Assembly: GCA_964437445.1 (NCBI GenBank)
Contig: CAYTGR010000007.1
Coordinates: 1 to 64,000 of the forward strand
Direction: 5' to 3'
DNA length: 64,000 bases
From: CAYTGR01 sp964437445
GTDB lineage: Bacteria; Chloroflexota; Anaerolineae; B4-G1; SLSP01
Shown here: in pieces, positions 42,565-51,773 of the stretch
Layout of the letters: each line of letters opens with the position of its first letter
Numbering within the stretch: the stretch's first letter is position 1
Notes under the pieces: model-generated
Database searches by the model: none
What the model was told of the DNA's origin: nothing
What the model saw: the letters and a program-made list of their open reading frames with translations, nothing else
Program-made: the position numbers and the translations under genes

Positions 42565-43584
42565 ATGACTGTCCTCTACCATCTGGCAACATTACCGCCC
42601 CAAATACCCAGGGCCGAGGCCATTGCGCAAGAAATCACCGCCTTGCAGACCCATTTAGGCGGCGAGACCATCTACATCAATCCCAACGATCGCTCACCCT
42701 TGTATATCCCCCGCCTTTTGTTTGGCTTTCAGCGGTTAGGAGAACTCCGCCGCCGGGAAAAGCGGTTTCAGCTTCATCACTTTTATAATCCTGACCCCTA
42801 TCCTTTTCCATATTTGCGCTATCTCCGCCGTCCGGTGATTTATTCAATCACCTGCGGAGTGGGGGAGAGACGCCCGGCACTTCCCTTTTTCGCTGCACTG
42901 GCAGCTGTGGCTGTCACAGACGAGCGTAGTCTGAAACAACTTCAGACATGGGGGTTGCACAATGTGGCACTGGTTCGTCCGGGGATAGAAACGCAGCGTT
43001 TCTCCTGCTCGCCCCTTCCTTTGCGTTCTGAAATCAAACTATTAGTAGCTTCCGCCCCCTGGACCAAAAGTCAATTCAAAACCAAAGGGATTGATGCACT
43101 ACTCGCAGCAGCTCAGCAAATGCCCACGCTGCATTTAATTTTCCTGTGGCGTGGAGTACTGGCCGAGGAAATGGCACGGCGGATCCGCCAATTGGGAATA
43201 GAGCGCCAAGTCACTTTGATCAACGGCCTGGTGGATGTCAATCAGATCCTGGCTGGGGTCCACGCCAGCATTACTCTGGCGGCCACGCCGGGAATTGTCA
43301 AAGCGTACCCCCATTCGCTCCTGGATTCGCTGGCGGCCGGCAAACCGGTCCTGGTCAGCCGGGCCATTCCGATGGCGAATTATGTGGCAAGCCACAGCTG
43401 CGGCAAAGTGGTTGAGACTATTTCTCCCATTAGTATTTTGAATGCTATCAATGCCTTGATCAGCGAATACGAGAACTTGCAAACCACGGCACAAATAGTC
43501 GGTCAAAAGGATTTTTCATTACCTGGCATGATTCAGAGTTATCAATTACTATACCAAAAAGTGCTCGGGAAAAAATTCTCCTAA
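42565..43584 (+). CDS. GT4-like glycosyltransferase with short N-terminal domain
   Basis: The 339-residue protein has a GT-B look: N-terminal LYHLATLPPQIPRAEAIAQE, then donor-side segments (LLVASAPWTKSQFKTKGI, LIFLWRGVLAEEMARRI, LINGLVDVNQILAGVHASI) and a reduced E-x7-E region (KAYPHSLLDSLAAGKPVLVS). It is probably a glycan glycosyltransferase of lower similarity to textbook GT4. It sits 12 bp after the GT2. Confidence 0.8.
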   Translation: MTVLYHLATLPPQIPRAEAIAQEITALQTHLGGETIYINPNDRSPLYIPRLLFGFQRLGELRRREKRFQLHHFYNPDPYPFPYLRYLRRPVIYSITCGVGERRPALPFFAALAAVAVTDERSLKQLQTWGLHNVALVRPGIETQRFSCSPLPLRSEIKLLVASAPWTKSQFKTKGIDALLAAAQQMPTLHLIFLWRGVLAEEMARRIRQLGIERQVTLINGLVDVNQILAGVHASITLAATPGIVKAYPHSLLDSLAAGKPVLVSRAIPMANYVASHSCGKVVETISPISILNAINALISEYENLQTTAQIVGQKDFSLPGMIQSYQLLYQKVLGKKFS

Positions 43585-43593
43585 TGGGGAAAA

Positions 43594-46056
43594 ATGGAAA
43601 AAGTAAAAAAGAATTGGTTTTCACTAACTATAGTAGAGCAGTTTCTGAATAGCCGATATGGCGAGGTCATCAACATCAACCTGATCTTTTTATCTGTTCT
43701 GATAGTATTTTTCTGGCCCGCCCTATTTCAGAAGCGTGCTTTACTGGGGGTGGATCTCATCTTTCAATTAGATCCACTATGGCATTCCTTAGCACCGGAA
43801 GGATACAGTCCCAGCAATCCGGTATTGGGTGACCAACCCTATCAATTTTTCCCCTGGAAAGTTTTTCTTTTCCAATCATTAGCCCAGGGACAGCTTCCTC
43901 TATGGAACCCTTATACTAACTGTGGATTACCTTTTGTTGGTAATGCCCAATCAGCTGTATTCAGTCCATTCAATTTGATCAGCTACCTCTTCACTCTCAA
44001 CGCAACTTTTATCGTGACCGCCATTTTGCGACTGTGGGTCGCCGGGTTTTTCACTTACCTGTTTGCGCGTGAAATTAAACTTTCACGGAATGGGGCTTTG
44101 TTGGCTGGATTGACCTTCGCTTTTAGCGGCCCAGTCATAGCTTGGTTGCATCACCCACACACTCTGGTTATTGTCTGGCTGCCAGCAATGTTACTTGCCA
44201 CTGAAAAGTTATTGGTCCAGCGTAGCCCAAAGTATCTGTTTCTTAGTGGATTGTTTATCGGTTTTCAGTTCCTGGGCGGACATCCTGAAACCTCTTTTCA
44301 TGTCTTGTTGGCTTGGGGAGTCTACGCCTTATATCGCACAGTTTCCATAGAGGGTTGGCAGCCGGTCTGCTTATGGTCGCACTTGCAACGACTCACTCTG
44401 GCAGCAATCATTGGTATTCTCATCGGAGCCGTCCAGACATTTCCATTTTTGGAAGCTATTCTCAACAGTGCTACCCTGGCTTTCCGGCAAGAAGGGGCCA
44501 GGAATAGTCTATCATTGACTAAGTTGTTTTTTCAATGGCAGCAATGGCCTACAGGGATAACTGTTTTAGTGCCCCGCTTTTTTGGTGCCGAGGCTCAAAA
44601 GAATTATTGGTACCCCTATAGCAATTCCGTAGAACAAAATGCCTACACCGGAGTGTTACCTTTGGCTTTAGCCATTGTAGCAGTATGGCAATGTATTAAA
44701 CAACGCACCTTGCCCAATCGCCAAGTCGTTTTGTTTTTTTATTGGATGGCTGTTATATCTTTGGGGATTGCATTAAACCTGCCTTTATTCAATGGGATCA
44801 ATTATTTGCCTATCTTTAGCTTAGTAAACAACAGCAGACTACGATTTGTTTATGGATTTGCCGTTGCCATATTGGCAGGGTTAGGGTTTGACTATCTTAT
44901 CAATACCCACACAATGCGTACTGCTTTCAGGATTTTAGTCATCATGAGTTCGGTCAATCTCCTGATTGTGGGAATAAGTTTTACTGGTTTCATCATGGTA
45001 AAAAATGGTTTTGCCCACTTTGGCTATGCTTTCACCGGAAAGCATTGGGACACATTTTTCTTTAACCCGTTACTCTATTTACCCATCTTTGTCACATTAG
45101 TTTGGGGCATTTGCCAATCAGTATTATTTAAAAGGTATAACCCCCAAAAATGGCTGGGGATGGTAGTTTTGGGTGTAGTTCTGATAGATGCATTACTTAC
45201 TGAAAAGTCCCTTTTACCTTTCATTGATCAGCAAAAGATCTTTCCTAAACCTGGGGCGATCCAATATTTACAACAAGATCCCGACATCTATCGCATAATA
45301 GGTACTGATTTGACCTTGCAACCAAATACTAATATGGTATTTGAGCTTGCTGATTTACGTGGCTATGATTTAGTTGTGCCCAGACACTTTGAGGCCTTCA
45401 TCCAGCAAGTAAATGGTTACTACGCTATCTCCGCTTTCACCTTGTTCAAACGCATTGACGACAACCTATTAGACTTGCTCAATGTAAAATATGCGTTGAC
45501 AGATCAAAATCTTGGTACACCTTGGGAATTAGTATATCAGGACGCGGGTAGAGTCAAAGTATATCGTAACCCCAATGTCATGCCTCGCGCCTTCATAGTC
45601 TACCAAGCAGAAATCATAAACAGCGCTGATGCGTCCTTAGAACGTCTTACTGATAACGCATTTGATTTCCGCCATAGTGCTATCTTGGAAGAATCCCCAC
45701 CGGATTGGACAGTCTCTTCCAATACCTCTACGCCGTCCGGTATAGCGCAAATCATCACTTACCGACCCAATCATGTTATCATCCAAGTAGAAACTGCAAC
45801 AGAGGGGCTTTTGATTTTGACTGATACCTATGCCCCCGGCTGGCAAGCTAAGATCGATAGCACAGCAGTCCCCATATACATAGCCGATTATACATTCCGT
45901 GCCGTGGTAGTGCCGGCCGGCACCCATTATGTTGAATTTCTTTACCAGCCCCTCAGTTTTTATGGTGGAGCTGCTGCCAGTTTATTAGCGCTAACATGTA
46001 TGATGGGCGGGTTGCTGTTCTTGCATTTAAAATCAAGGCCGAAAACTAAATTATGA
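43594..46056 (+). CDS. YfhO-family large membrane protein
   Basis: An 820-residue protein with about 12-13 membrane segments. Near residue 100 it has PLWNPYTNCGLPFVGNAQSA, the signature of the YfhO family, preceded by GVDLIFQLDPLWHSLAPEG. The last 200 residues form an outer soluble part ending in a beta-rich stretch (TYAPGWQAKIDSTAVPIYI) and a final helix. YfhO proteins add sugars to teichoic acids or surface polymers using lipid-linked sugar, similar to GT-C enzymes. AT-rich. It overlaps the next gene by ATGA. Confidence 0.88.
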   Translation: MEKVKKNWFSLTIVEQFLNSRYGEVININLIFLSVLIVFFWPALFQKRALLGVDLIFQLDPLWHSLAPEGYSPSNPVLGDQPYQFFPWKVFLFQSLAQGQLPLWNPYTNCGLPFVGNAQSAVFSPFNLISYLFTLNATFIVTAILRLWVAGFFTYLFAREIKLSRNGALLAGLTFAFSGPVIAWLHHPHTLVIVWLPAMLLATEKLLVQRSPKYLFLSGLFIGFQFLGGHPETSFHVLLAWGVYALYRTVSIEGWQPVCLWSHLQRLTLAAIIGILIGAVQTFPFLEAILNSATLAFRQEGARNSLSLTKLFFQWQQWPTGITVLVPRFFGAEAQKNYWYPYSNSVEQNAYTGVLPLALAIVAVWQCIKQRTLPNRQVVLFFYWMAVISLGIALNLPLFNGINYLPIFSLVNNSRLRFVYGFAVAILAGLGFDYLINTHTMRTAFRILVIMSSVNLLIVGISFTGFIMVKNGFAHFGYAFTGKHWDTFFFNPLLYLPIFVTLVWGICQSVLFKRYNPQKWLGMVVLGVVLIDALLTEKSLLPFIDQQKIFPKPGAIQYLQQDPDIYRIIGTDLTLQPNTNMVFELADLRGYDLVVPRHFEAFIQQVNGYYAISAFTLFKRIDDNLLDLLNVKYALTDQNLGTPWELVYQDAGRVKVYRNPNVMPRAFIVYQAEIINSADASLERLTDNAFDFRHSAILEESPPDWTVSSNTSTPSGIAQIITYRPNHVIIQVETATEGLLILTDTYAPGWQAKIDSTAVPIYIADYTFRAVVVPAGTHYVEFLYQPLSFYGGAAASLLALTCMMGGLLFLHLKSRPKTKL

Positions 46057-47303
46057 AACCGCTTCATATCGTTCACGGATATTATCCATCCATTGGCGGT
46101 TCGCAATGGCTGGTACAGCAGATCTCTGAACAGCTGGTGGCCCGGTATCAAGATGAAGTCACCGTCTTCACAACGGTTGCCTACAACACCGATTATTTCT
46201 GGCGTGCTGGCGAGCCAGCTTTACCGGCCGGGGTGGAAACCATTAACGGGGTCGTGGTCCGTCGCTTCCCCGTGTTCAACCGGTTAAACACACTTCGTAT
46301 GGTGGCAGCAGCCGGTGCCTACCGGCTCCATCTTCCATACAACGACTGGTTACGGACCTTGTACAACGGCCCGCTGATTCCCGGCATGACCCGGGCTATT
46401 GCCCATAGTGGCGCCGAGGTAGTGTTTGCAACCGCTTTTCCATTAATGCATATGTATAATGCCTTGAAAGGAGCACATCGCGCCCACATTCCGGTGGTTT
46501 TCCTGGGAGCCATCCACACAGCCGACCCATGGGGTTATGAACGCCCGATGATATATCGCGCCATTCAACAAGCCGATGCTTACATTGCCCACACTTCTTT
46601 TGAACGTGATTGTCTGCTCAAGCATGGGATTGCGGCGGATAAAATTGCAATCATTGGAGCCGGTGTAACTCCTGAACCCTTCCTCAAAGCTGATGGGACC
46701 TTGTTGCGACAATATTATGGTTGGGGCAATGACCCGGTTATCACTTTGATAGCCAAACAGAGTCCTCGCAAGCGGTTCAATGTCCTCTTAACAGCGATGC
46801 AGCAGGTGTGGCCTGCTATCCCGAACGCCAGGTTAGTGCTGGCGGGCGCACGCACACTCTATACACCCCAGCTGGAAACTCTAATTCAAACATTACCGCC
46901 AGAGCAACAACGTCAGGTCACTCTGATCCACGACCTGCCCGAAGCCAATAAGGCCAACCTGCTGGCTGCCTGTGACGTTTTTGTCCTACCATCCGGTGAA
47001 GAATCGTTTGGGATCGCTTTCCTGGAAGCCTGGGCTTGTGGCAAGCCGGTCGTTGGTGCACGGGTGGGAGCGATTCCTTCAGTGATTAATGAAGGAGTAG
47101 ATGGTTTGTTATTCAAGTACGACGACCCCAATAACTTAGCCCAGGCACTTTTGAGCTTACTGGCAGACCAGGCTCAGCGAATTCAATTGGGGGCAGCGGG
47201 GCAGAGAAAAACGCTAACCAACTATACTTGGGAAAGTGTTACTGATCGCATTCGCCAGGTTTATAAAGAAGCGATAGCACGGCATAGTAATCTGACTCGA
47301 TGA
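46053..47303 (+). CDS. Family 4 glycosyltransferase
   Basis: A 416-residue GT4: IVHGYYPSIGGSQWLVQQI, donor part VITLIAKQSPRKRFNVLLTAM, RLVLAGARTLYTPQ and E-x7-E in EESFGIAFLEAWACGKPVVGAR. The start overlaps the YfhO stop by ATGA, so the two are coupled. Last gene of block B. Confidence 0.93.
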   Translation: MKPLHIVHGYYPSIGGSQWLVQQISEQLVARYQDEVTVFTTVAYNTDYFWRAGEPALPAGVETINGVVVRRFPVFNRLNTLRMVAAAGAYRLHLPYNDWLRTLYNGPLIPGMTRAIAHSGAEVVFATAFPLMHMYNALKGAHRAHIPVVFLGAIHTADPWGYERPMIYRAIQQADAYIAHTSFERDCLLKHGIAADKIAIIGAGVTPEPFLKADGTLLRQYYGWGNDPVITLIAKQSPRKRFNVLLTAMQQVWPAIPNARLVLAGARTLYTPQLETLIQTLPPEQQRQVTLIHDLPEANKANLLAACDVFVLPSGEESFGIAFLEAWACGKPVVGARVGAIPSVINEGVDGLLFKYDDPNNLAQALLSLLADQAQRIQLGAAGQRKTLTNYTWESVTDRIRQVYKEAIARHSNLTR

Positions 47304-47385
47304 TTATCCCTTGATGAATTCAGTTTGAAGGAAGTACTAACTGATTGATGTAATTAAATTTGACAAGTATAGTTTATTTTTAAAT

Positions 47386-47421
47386 AAAGGTCGCTCACCT
47401 TTGTTAAGGTGAGCGACCTTT
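47386..47421. terminator. Bidirectional terminator between blocks B and C
   Basis: A perfect 16-bp stem (47386-47401 with 47406-47421, core ggtcgctcacc) with a TGTT loop. Flanking A- and T-rich sequence allows termination on both strands, fitting its place between convergent operons. Confidence 0.9.
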
Positions 47422-47453
47422 GGCAAAATCATCCATCCTCCAAACAGCCACAA

Positions 47454-49451
47454 TCAAGGGGATTTACGAAGGATCATGGGAAGGTAGGTTTTTGTAACAT
47501 CACCAACGTAGAGGTAAACAGTAGCCACTGCGGGGCTTCCTTGTACCGACTGCCCTGCAGCTGTGCCGGTAACGGTCACTGTGCCTAAAGGGTGCCATCC
47601 AGTGAGCACACCTGTTGTTGTAATCTCAAACTTGATGAGGGCAGTAGTAGTCACGGAACCATTGGTAGGTGAAGTTTTCAAATTGGAGATAACATGAGTA
47701 ATTTGCCAATGAAAAGGTTCCTCCCCTTGGTTCTCAACCACACCGAAACCGCTGACAAGATCACCTGTCCCATATTGATGCAGTAAACGAATTTCAGCTG
47801 GAAATTGAAGCACGGAAGGGCGGATAAGCCGTCCTGTGCGCCGGGCGTCATGGTGGAACATCGGCCACGGGCATGCAGCCGTAGCCAAACCAGGCAAATC
47901 CGAAATCTGCACACCGCCGTGTCCGGAATCAAGGGTTGCCATATTGGCACCAGCAGCAATGACTTCCAGCCATCCATCATGATCCAGGTCATCTACTAAC
48001 ACGGAATTAAGTAATCCCCCCCAAACAGAATAAGTAGTTTCATTGGCTCCGCTAGGACTTACTACACTCCAGCCCCAGGCCCCTTCATGCACTACCAGAA
48101 TTTCTACCTGCCCATCCCCATCATAATCGGCCAAGACCGGGCTATAAGGCATCGCCGGGTTGCCGCTCAAATTAGACGGAAGCATAGGGAAACCGGATAC
48201 CAAACTGCCGTCGGCATTCCAGGCATACAGGCTCCCACAGCTAGAATCAAGAACATTGCCACATCCAACCACAATTTCGGGCCATCCGTCGTGATCAATA
48301 TCACCCAAGGCTGGCGGCGCTGAGACGCCCCCTACCGTTTCGCGTGGCCAATTGGGTAAAAAGGTCCCATCATGGTTTATCGCATAAACAATATTGCGTC
48401 GGTGATTAGTGCCCCATCCAGCCCCCACCACGATCTCCAGGCGACCATCTCCATCAATATCCCCTAAAGCCGGTGAAGAGTGGATATATTGTTCAGTTTG
48501 CAATGGAAAGCCCGGGACATAGCTACTGTCGCCATTCAGGGCCCAGATCGTGCCAGTATTGTAGTCAGGCGGTGGGCCAGATTCCCCTTCCCAGTAGGGG
48601 CTCATCGTACCAACCACAACTTCCGGCAACCCGTCTTCATCCAAGTCTCCCAAGGCCGGGGAGGAAAGTCCACCGCGCAATATTGGGTCTCCATTGTAAC
48701 GATAAATTGGCCACCCATCCACGGGTACACCATTATGGTGCCAAGCATACAGATGGCGATCAATCCCAGCCACCACAATTTCCAAATCACCATCTCCATC
48801 TAAGTCACCCAAAGCTGGGCTGGTCACGATGCCATCCCACAATCCATCAGGGTTGCTATACCCTGAACCATCGCCCACCAGATCAATGCAAGGCTGGGGC
48901 CAGCCAGCGGTACACGCGCCATACAGTCCAGCATCAGGGTTATATTCACTTGGCAGAAACTGAGAGCGGTCCGCAATTGAGAGAGTCCCAGAACCATTAT
49001 TCAGATAAACCAGGGTACCCCCATTGCGGCGCACCGACTTGACCACATGGATATCCCCCCCTGCCGTCACCACCAGATCCAAGTCACCATCATTGTCCAC
49101 ATCTCCTAACGCTGGTGACGATTGAATGTTATTGTCGGTTTGAGAGGTAGGGGGATGAGCTGCATTGAGATCTATAGCAATCTGCCATGACTGGATGACC
49201 GACCAGGTATTATTGTGGAAACCGATCACATAGATCATTCCGTCACTGCCACCTATTATGATTTCCAGGTCCCCATCGCCATTCAAATCCCCAGCAACCG
49301 GAGAAGACAGCGTGATCCTGGAACCTGACAAAGAAACTTTGTAATCAACAAGCGCAGCAGTGGCGGGAGAACTCTGCGAGTTACCTTTCACGGGTAACAA
49401 CAATAATCCCATACAAGTCAAAATTCCAGCTCCCCATCGTATCAAATTCAT
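47454..49451 (-). CDS. Secreted FG-GAP/VCBS repeat protein
   Basis: A 665-residue exported protein: signal peptide (ILTCMGLLLLPVKGNSQ), then eight repeats of the type SPALGDxDGDGxLEIVVG with Ca2+-binding DxDxDG loops, which should fold as an integrin-like beta-propeller. A C-terminal Ig-like part of about 110 residues ends in YLPMILRKSP, a YLPL-type tail that I associate with exported Chloroflexota proteins. FG-GAP propellers bind carbohydrates or proteins at the surface. It is the last gene of block C, coupled by ATGA to the glycosyltransferase before it, so both are made in step. Confidence 0.9.
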   Translation of the reverse strand: MNLIRWGAGILTCMGLLLLPVKGNSQSSPATAALVDYKVSLSGSRITLSSPVAGDLNGDGDLEIIIGGSDGMIYVIGFHNNTWSVIQSWQIAIDLNAAHPPTSQTDNNIQSSPALGDVDNDGDLDLVVTAGGDIHVVKSVRRNGGTLVYLNNGSGTLSIADRSQFLPSEYNPDAGLYGACTAGWPQPCIDLVGDGSGYSNPDGLWDGIVTSPALGDLDGDGDLEIVVAGIDRHLYAWHHNGVPVDGWPIYRYNGDPILRGGLSSPALGDLDEDGLPEVVVGTMSPYWEGESGPPPDYNTGTIWALNGDSSYVPGFPLQTEQYIHSSPALGDIDGDGRLEIVVGAGWGTNHRRNIVYAINHDGTFLPNWPRETVGGVSAPPALGDIDHDGWPEIVVGCGNVLDSSCGSLYAWNADGSLVSGFPMLPSNLSGNPAMPYSPVLADYDGDGQVEILVVHEGAWGWSVVSPSGANETTYSVWGGLLNSVLVDDLDHDGWLEVIAAGANMATLDSGHGGVQISDLPGLATAACPWPMFHHDARRTGRLIRPSVLQFPAEIRLLHQYGTGDLVSGFGVVENQGEEPFHWQITHVISNLKTSPTNGSVTTTALIKFEITTTGVLTGWHPLGTVTVTGTAAGQSVQGSPAVATVYLYVGDVTKTYLPMILRKSP

Positions 49452-51682
49452 TTTCCCCTCCTAAGTCTTCTGAAAGCCCATTGACCATATTGACGGACCT
49501 CTTCCATTAGTGGTTTGCAACCAGCCGAAATAAAAATGTAAGCCCCAATTGCCAGTCGCTGGCGCCAGGTAACTAATGCCGATTTTTGCTTCCAGGGGGG
49601 ATTCCCCCGCAAATTTTGTAAAGGACTTTGTTCCATTTCCACCGCGTGCAGTCGGGGTGGTAAGGCCAAAACCGTTTCATAAAATTGCCAGACGCGCTCA
49701 GCCACTTTGTCCCAAGTGAATTCTAATGCCCGGCTTTGAATTGCCGCTACTTGGCGTTGTGCTAATTCTGGATCCGAGAGCAAAGCCCAAACAGCCGCGG
49801 CACCCAATTCAGGATCCAGAGTGTCCAGGTACATCACATCTAGCCCCAATACTTCTCCCATGGATGTCAGACGAGTTGTTAACGTTGGCGTCCCTAAAGC
49901 CGCAGCTTCAAAGGGCACCAAGCCGAATCCCTCGCAAGTGGAAGGATAGAGGACGAGGTCAGCGCGGGCCATGAGTCCATTCTTCTCGGCCTCAGAGACG
50001 GCTCCCAAGTAGTGGATGCGGGATTGAAGTTCAGGATGAGCGGATAAGAAATCAAGTTCTTCTTTTGCGGACCCCCCCCAAGCCACTTTGGGGCCAGCAA
50101 ACACAATGTTTCCAACCCAATTATAACCCTGAATTAGAGTTTGGGCAAGCTTTAGAATGAAAAGCCGGTTTTTATGGCGGAAATCAGTTCCCAATACTAA
50201 AATGAAAGGGCGACCATCTTCTATGCCACTCGTGGGTGTTGTGACCGTTAAGGTGATATGGTCGGTTCCGCTATACATGACACATGAGCGTTCAGGAGGG
50301 ATCTGGCAACCATACTGGTTGGCATCATCGGCCACTGCCGTGCTAATAAATGCTACACCATCGGCCTCCTCCAGCACCAACTGCGTCAAATGCCGATAGT
50401 TAGACCAGGCAGTATAATCTCGGATATAACTGGGATTAGCAAAAGCAATGAAATCCAACTGAGAAATCACACAACGGCGTGCGACATGTTGTAAGAACCA
50501 CCAGTCATCCCGTTCACGAATTTGAAAAGGACGATGGACCAAGTCAAAATAACAAGGTTCGCACTTCTGTAATTGGGAAAGGGAAATTACCTCACTCACC
50601 AGGGGCACTATCTCTGTCAATTGATCGTCCAGTACATTATCCCGTACTATAACTGTCAAGTGAACCTGGTTTCCATAACGTTTCGCCAGAGCCCGGATCA
50701 ATTCCAGAGTGAGGACTTGTGTGCCTGTCGTTGGCCCACCGATGCAGGTGGCATCAATCGCAATCCGATAACCTAACAAAGCAGCTCGGGCTCGCTCAAG
50801 AGCTATCGCCAAAGGGCCACGAGCATCAGTACGCACTTGGTCTTTCCAAGGATGGAACCAAGGATAACGCTGGCGAAGCAATTCTTCGTGGGCCTGTTGA
50901 ACTTGCTCTTTGCGCTTCCGAGCCAGCTCATCTCCGGCGAAAGACCGCGATCCTTTGTGATAGACAAATAGGTCATCGGCCAATACATGGATGAACCCTT
51001 GCATCACAGCTCGCTGCGAGAAATCTACCTCTTCACCGTAACCTGGCGCAAAAGATTCATCAAAATAGCCAACAGCATCCAAAGCCAAACGTTTGAAATA
51101 AACACAATGACCAATAGCAGTGGGAATAATAGGTCGCAATTGCAGCGATTTTTCTTGAATTCTGGCATCCACTTGTGCCAATGACCAACCTGGCAACAAT
51201 TCAGACGTTGGATGGTTCCGATTAGGGACAGACACAATGGTGCCGTGATTAGTCAAGGGCGTCGCAGTAGCAATGTGAGAGCGATAATAAGCAGCAGCAC
51301 GGAGCCGCTCCAACCATCCAGCAGGCACAACTACATCACTATTTAAAATAATTACATCACGCGGCGAACAGGCTTCAAATGCTAAATTCACGGTGCCGAC
51401 AAAACCGCTATTAGCCAGCTTGCGTACATACTTAAATTCTTCGCGCAGGTTAATGGTAAAAAATTTCTTTAAAACCCGTTCATCAGTGCTGGCGTCATCC
51501 AACAGCAAGACAGGTGTCGTTGCTGGCGTAGTCATTAAAAGACTATCCAGACATTCCAACACATCCTCATAAGCGTTAAAAATGGGAACAACAACAACGG
51601 GATTTTCTGGAGGAAAACTATGCATCCATTCCCGAAGAGCTGCTTTAAGCTCAACGTCTGCCAAGTTATAGATGATCTGCAT
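49448..51682 (-). CDS. Two-domain glycosyltransferase (GT2-GT4 fusion)
   Basis: A 744-residue protein with a GT2 domain first (VVVPIFNAYEDVLECLDSLL, LNSDVVVPAGWLERL, GYGEEVDFSQRA) and a GT4 domain from about residue 300 (IAIDATCIGGPTTGTQVLTL, LVLGTDFRHKNRLFILKLA, STCEGFGLVPFEAAALGTP with E-x7-E). The end is a basic helix. Two joined transferases often make a disaccharide unit or act as a chain polymerase. It is the partner of the similar double enzyme upstream. Confidence 0.9.
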   Translation of the reverse strand: MQIIYNLADVELKAALREWMHSFPPENPVVVVPIFNAYEDVLECLDSLLMTTPATTPVLLLDDASTDERVLKKFFTINLREEFKYVRKLANSGFVGTVNLAFEACSPRDVIILNSDVVVPAGWLERLRAAAYYRSHIATATPLTNHGTIVSVPNRNHPTSELLPGWSLAQVDARIQEKSLQLRPIIPTAIGHCVYFKRLALDAVGYFDESFAPGYGEEVDFSQRAVMQGFIHVLADDLFVYHKGSRSFAGDELARKRKEQVQQAHEELLRQRYPWFHPWKDQVRTDARGPLAIALERARAALLGYRIAIDATCIGGPTTGTQVLTLELIRALAKRYGNQVHLTVIVRDNVLDDQLTEIVPLVSEVISLSQLQKCEPCYFDLVHRPFQIRERDDWWFLQHVARRCVISQLDFIAFANPSYIRDYTAWSNYRHLTQLVLEEADGVAFISTAVADDANQYGCQIPPERSCVMYSGTDHITLTVTTPTSGIEDGRPFILVLGTDFRHKNRLFILKLAQTLIQGYNWVGNIVFAGPKVAWGGSAKEELDFLSAHPELQSRIHYLGAVSEAEKNGLMARADLVLYPSTCEGFGLVPFEAAALGTPTLTTRLTSMGEVLGLDVMYLDTLDPELGAAAVWALLSDPELAQRQVAAIQSRALEFTWDKVAERVWQFYETVLALPPRLHAVEMEQSPLQNLRGNPPWKQKSALVTWRQRLAIGAYIFISAGCKPLMEEVRQYGQWAFRRLRRGK

Positions 51683-51773
51683 GTCTGTTCCTGCACTCCA
51701 TGGAAAAACAAGACATCATATCCACCCCGACCAAACAATAACAGGATCTGATTAGCAGATCACAGCTGGTCAC

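Noticed and set aside
51748..51765. Small hairpin gatctg/cagatc between the two double glycosyltransferase genes as terminator
   Set aside because: Six-base stem with no T-run on the minus strand; too weak to call.
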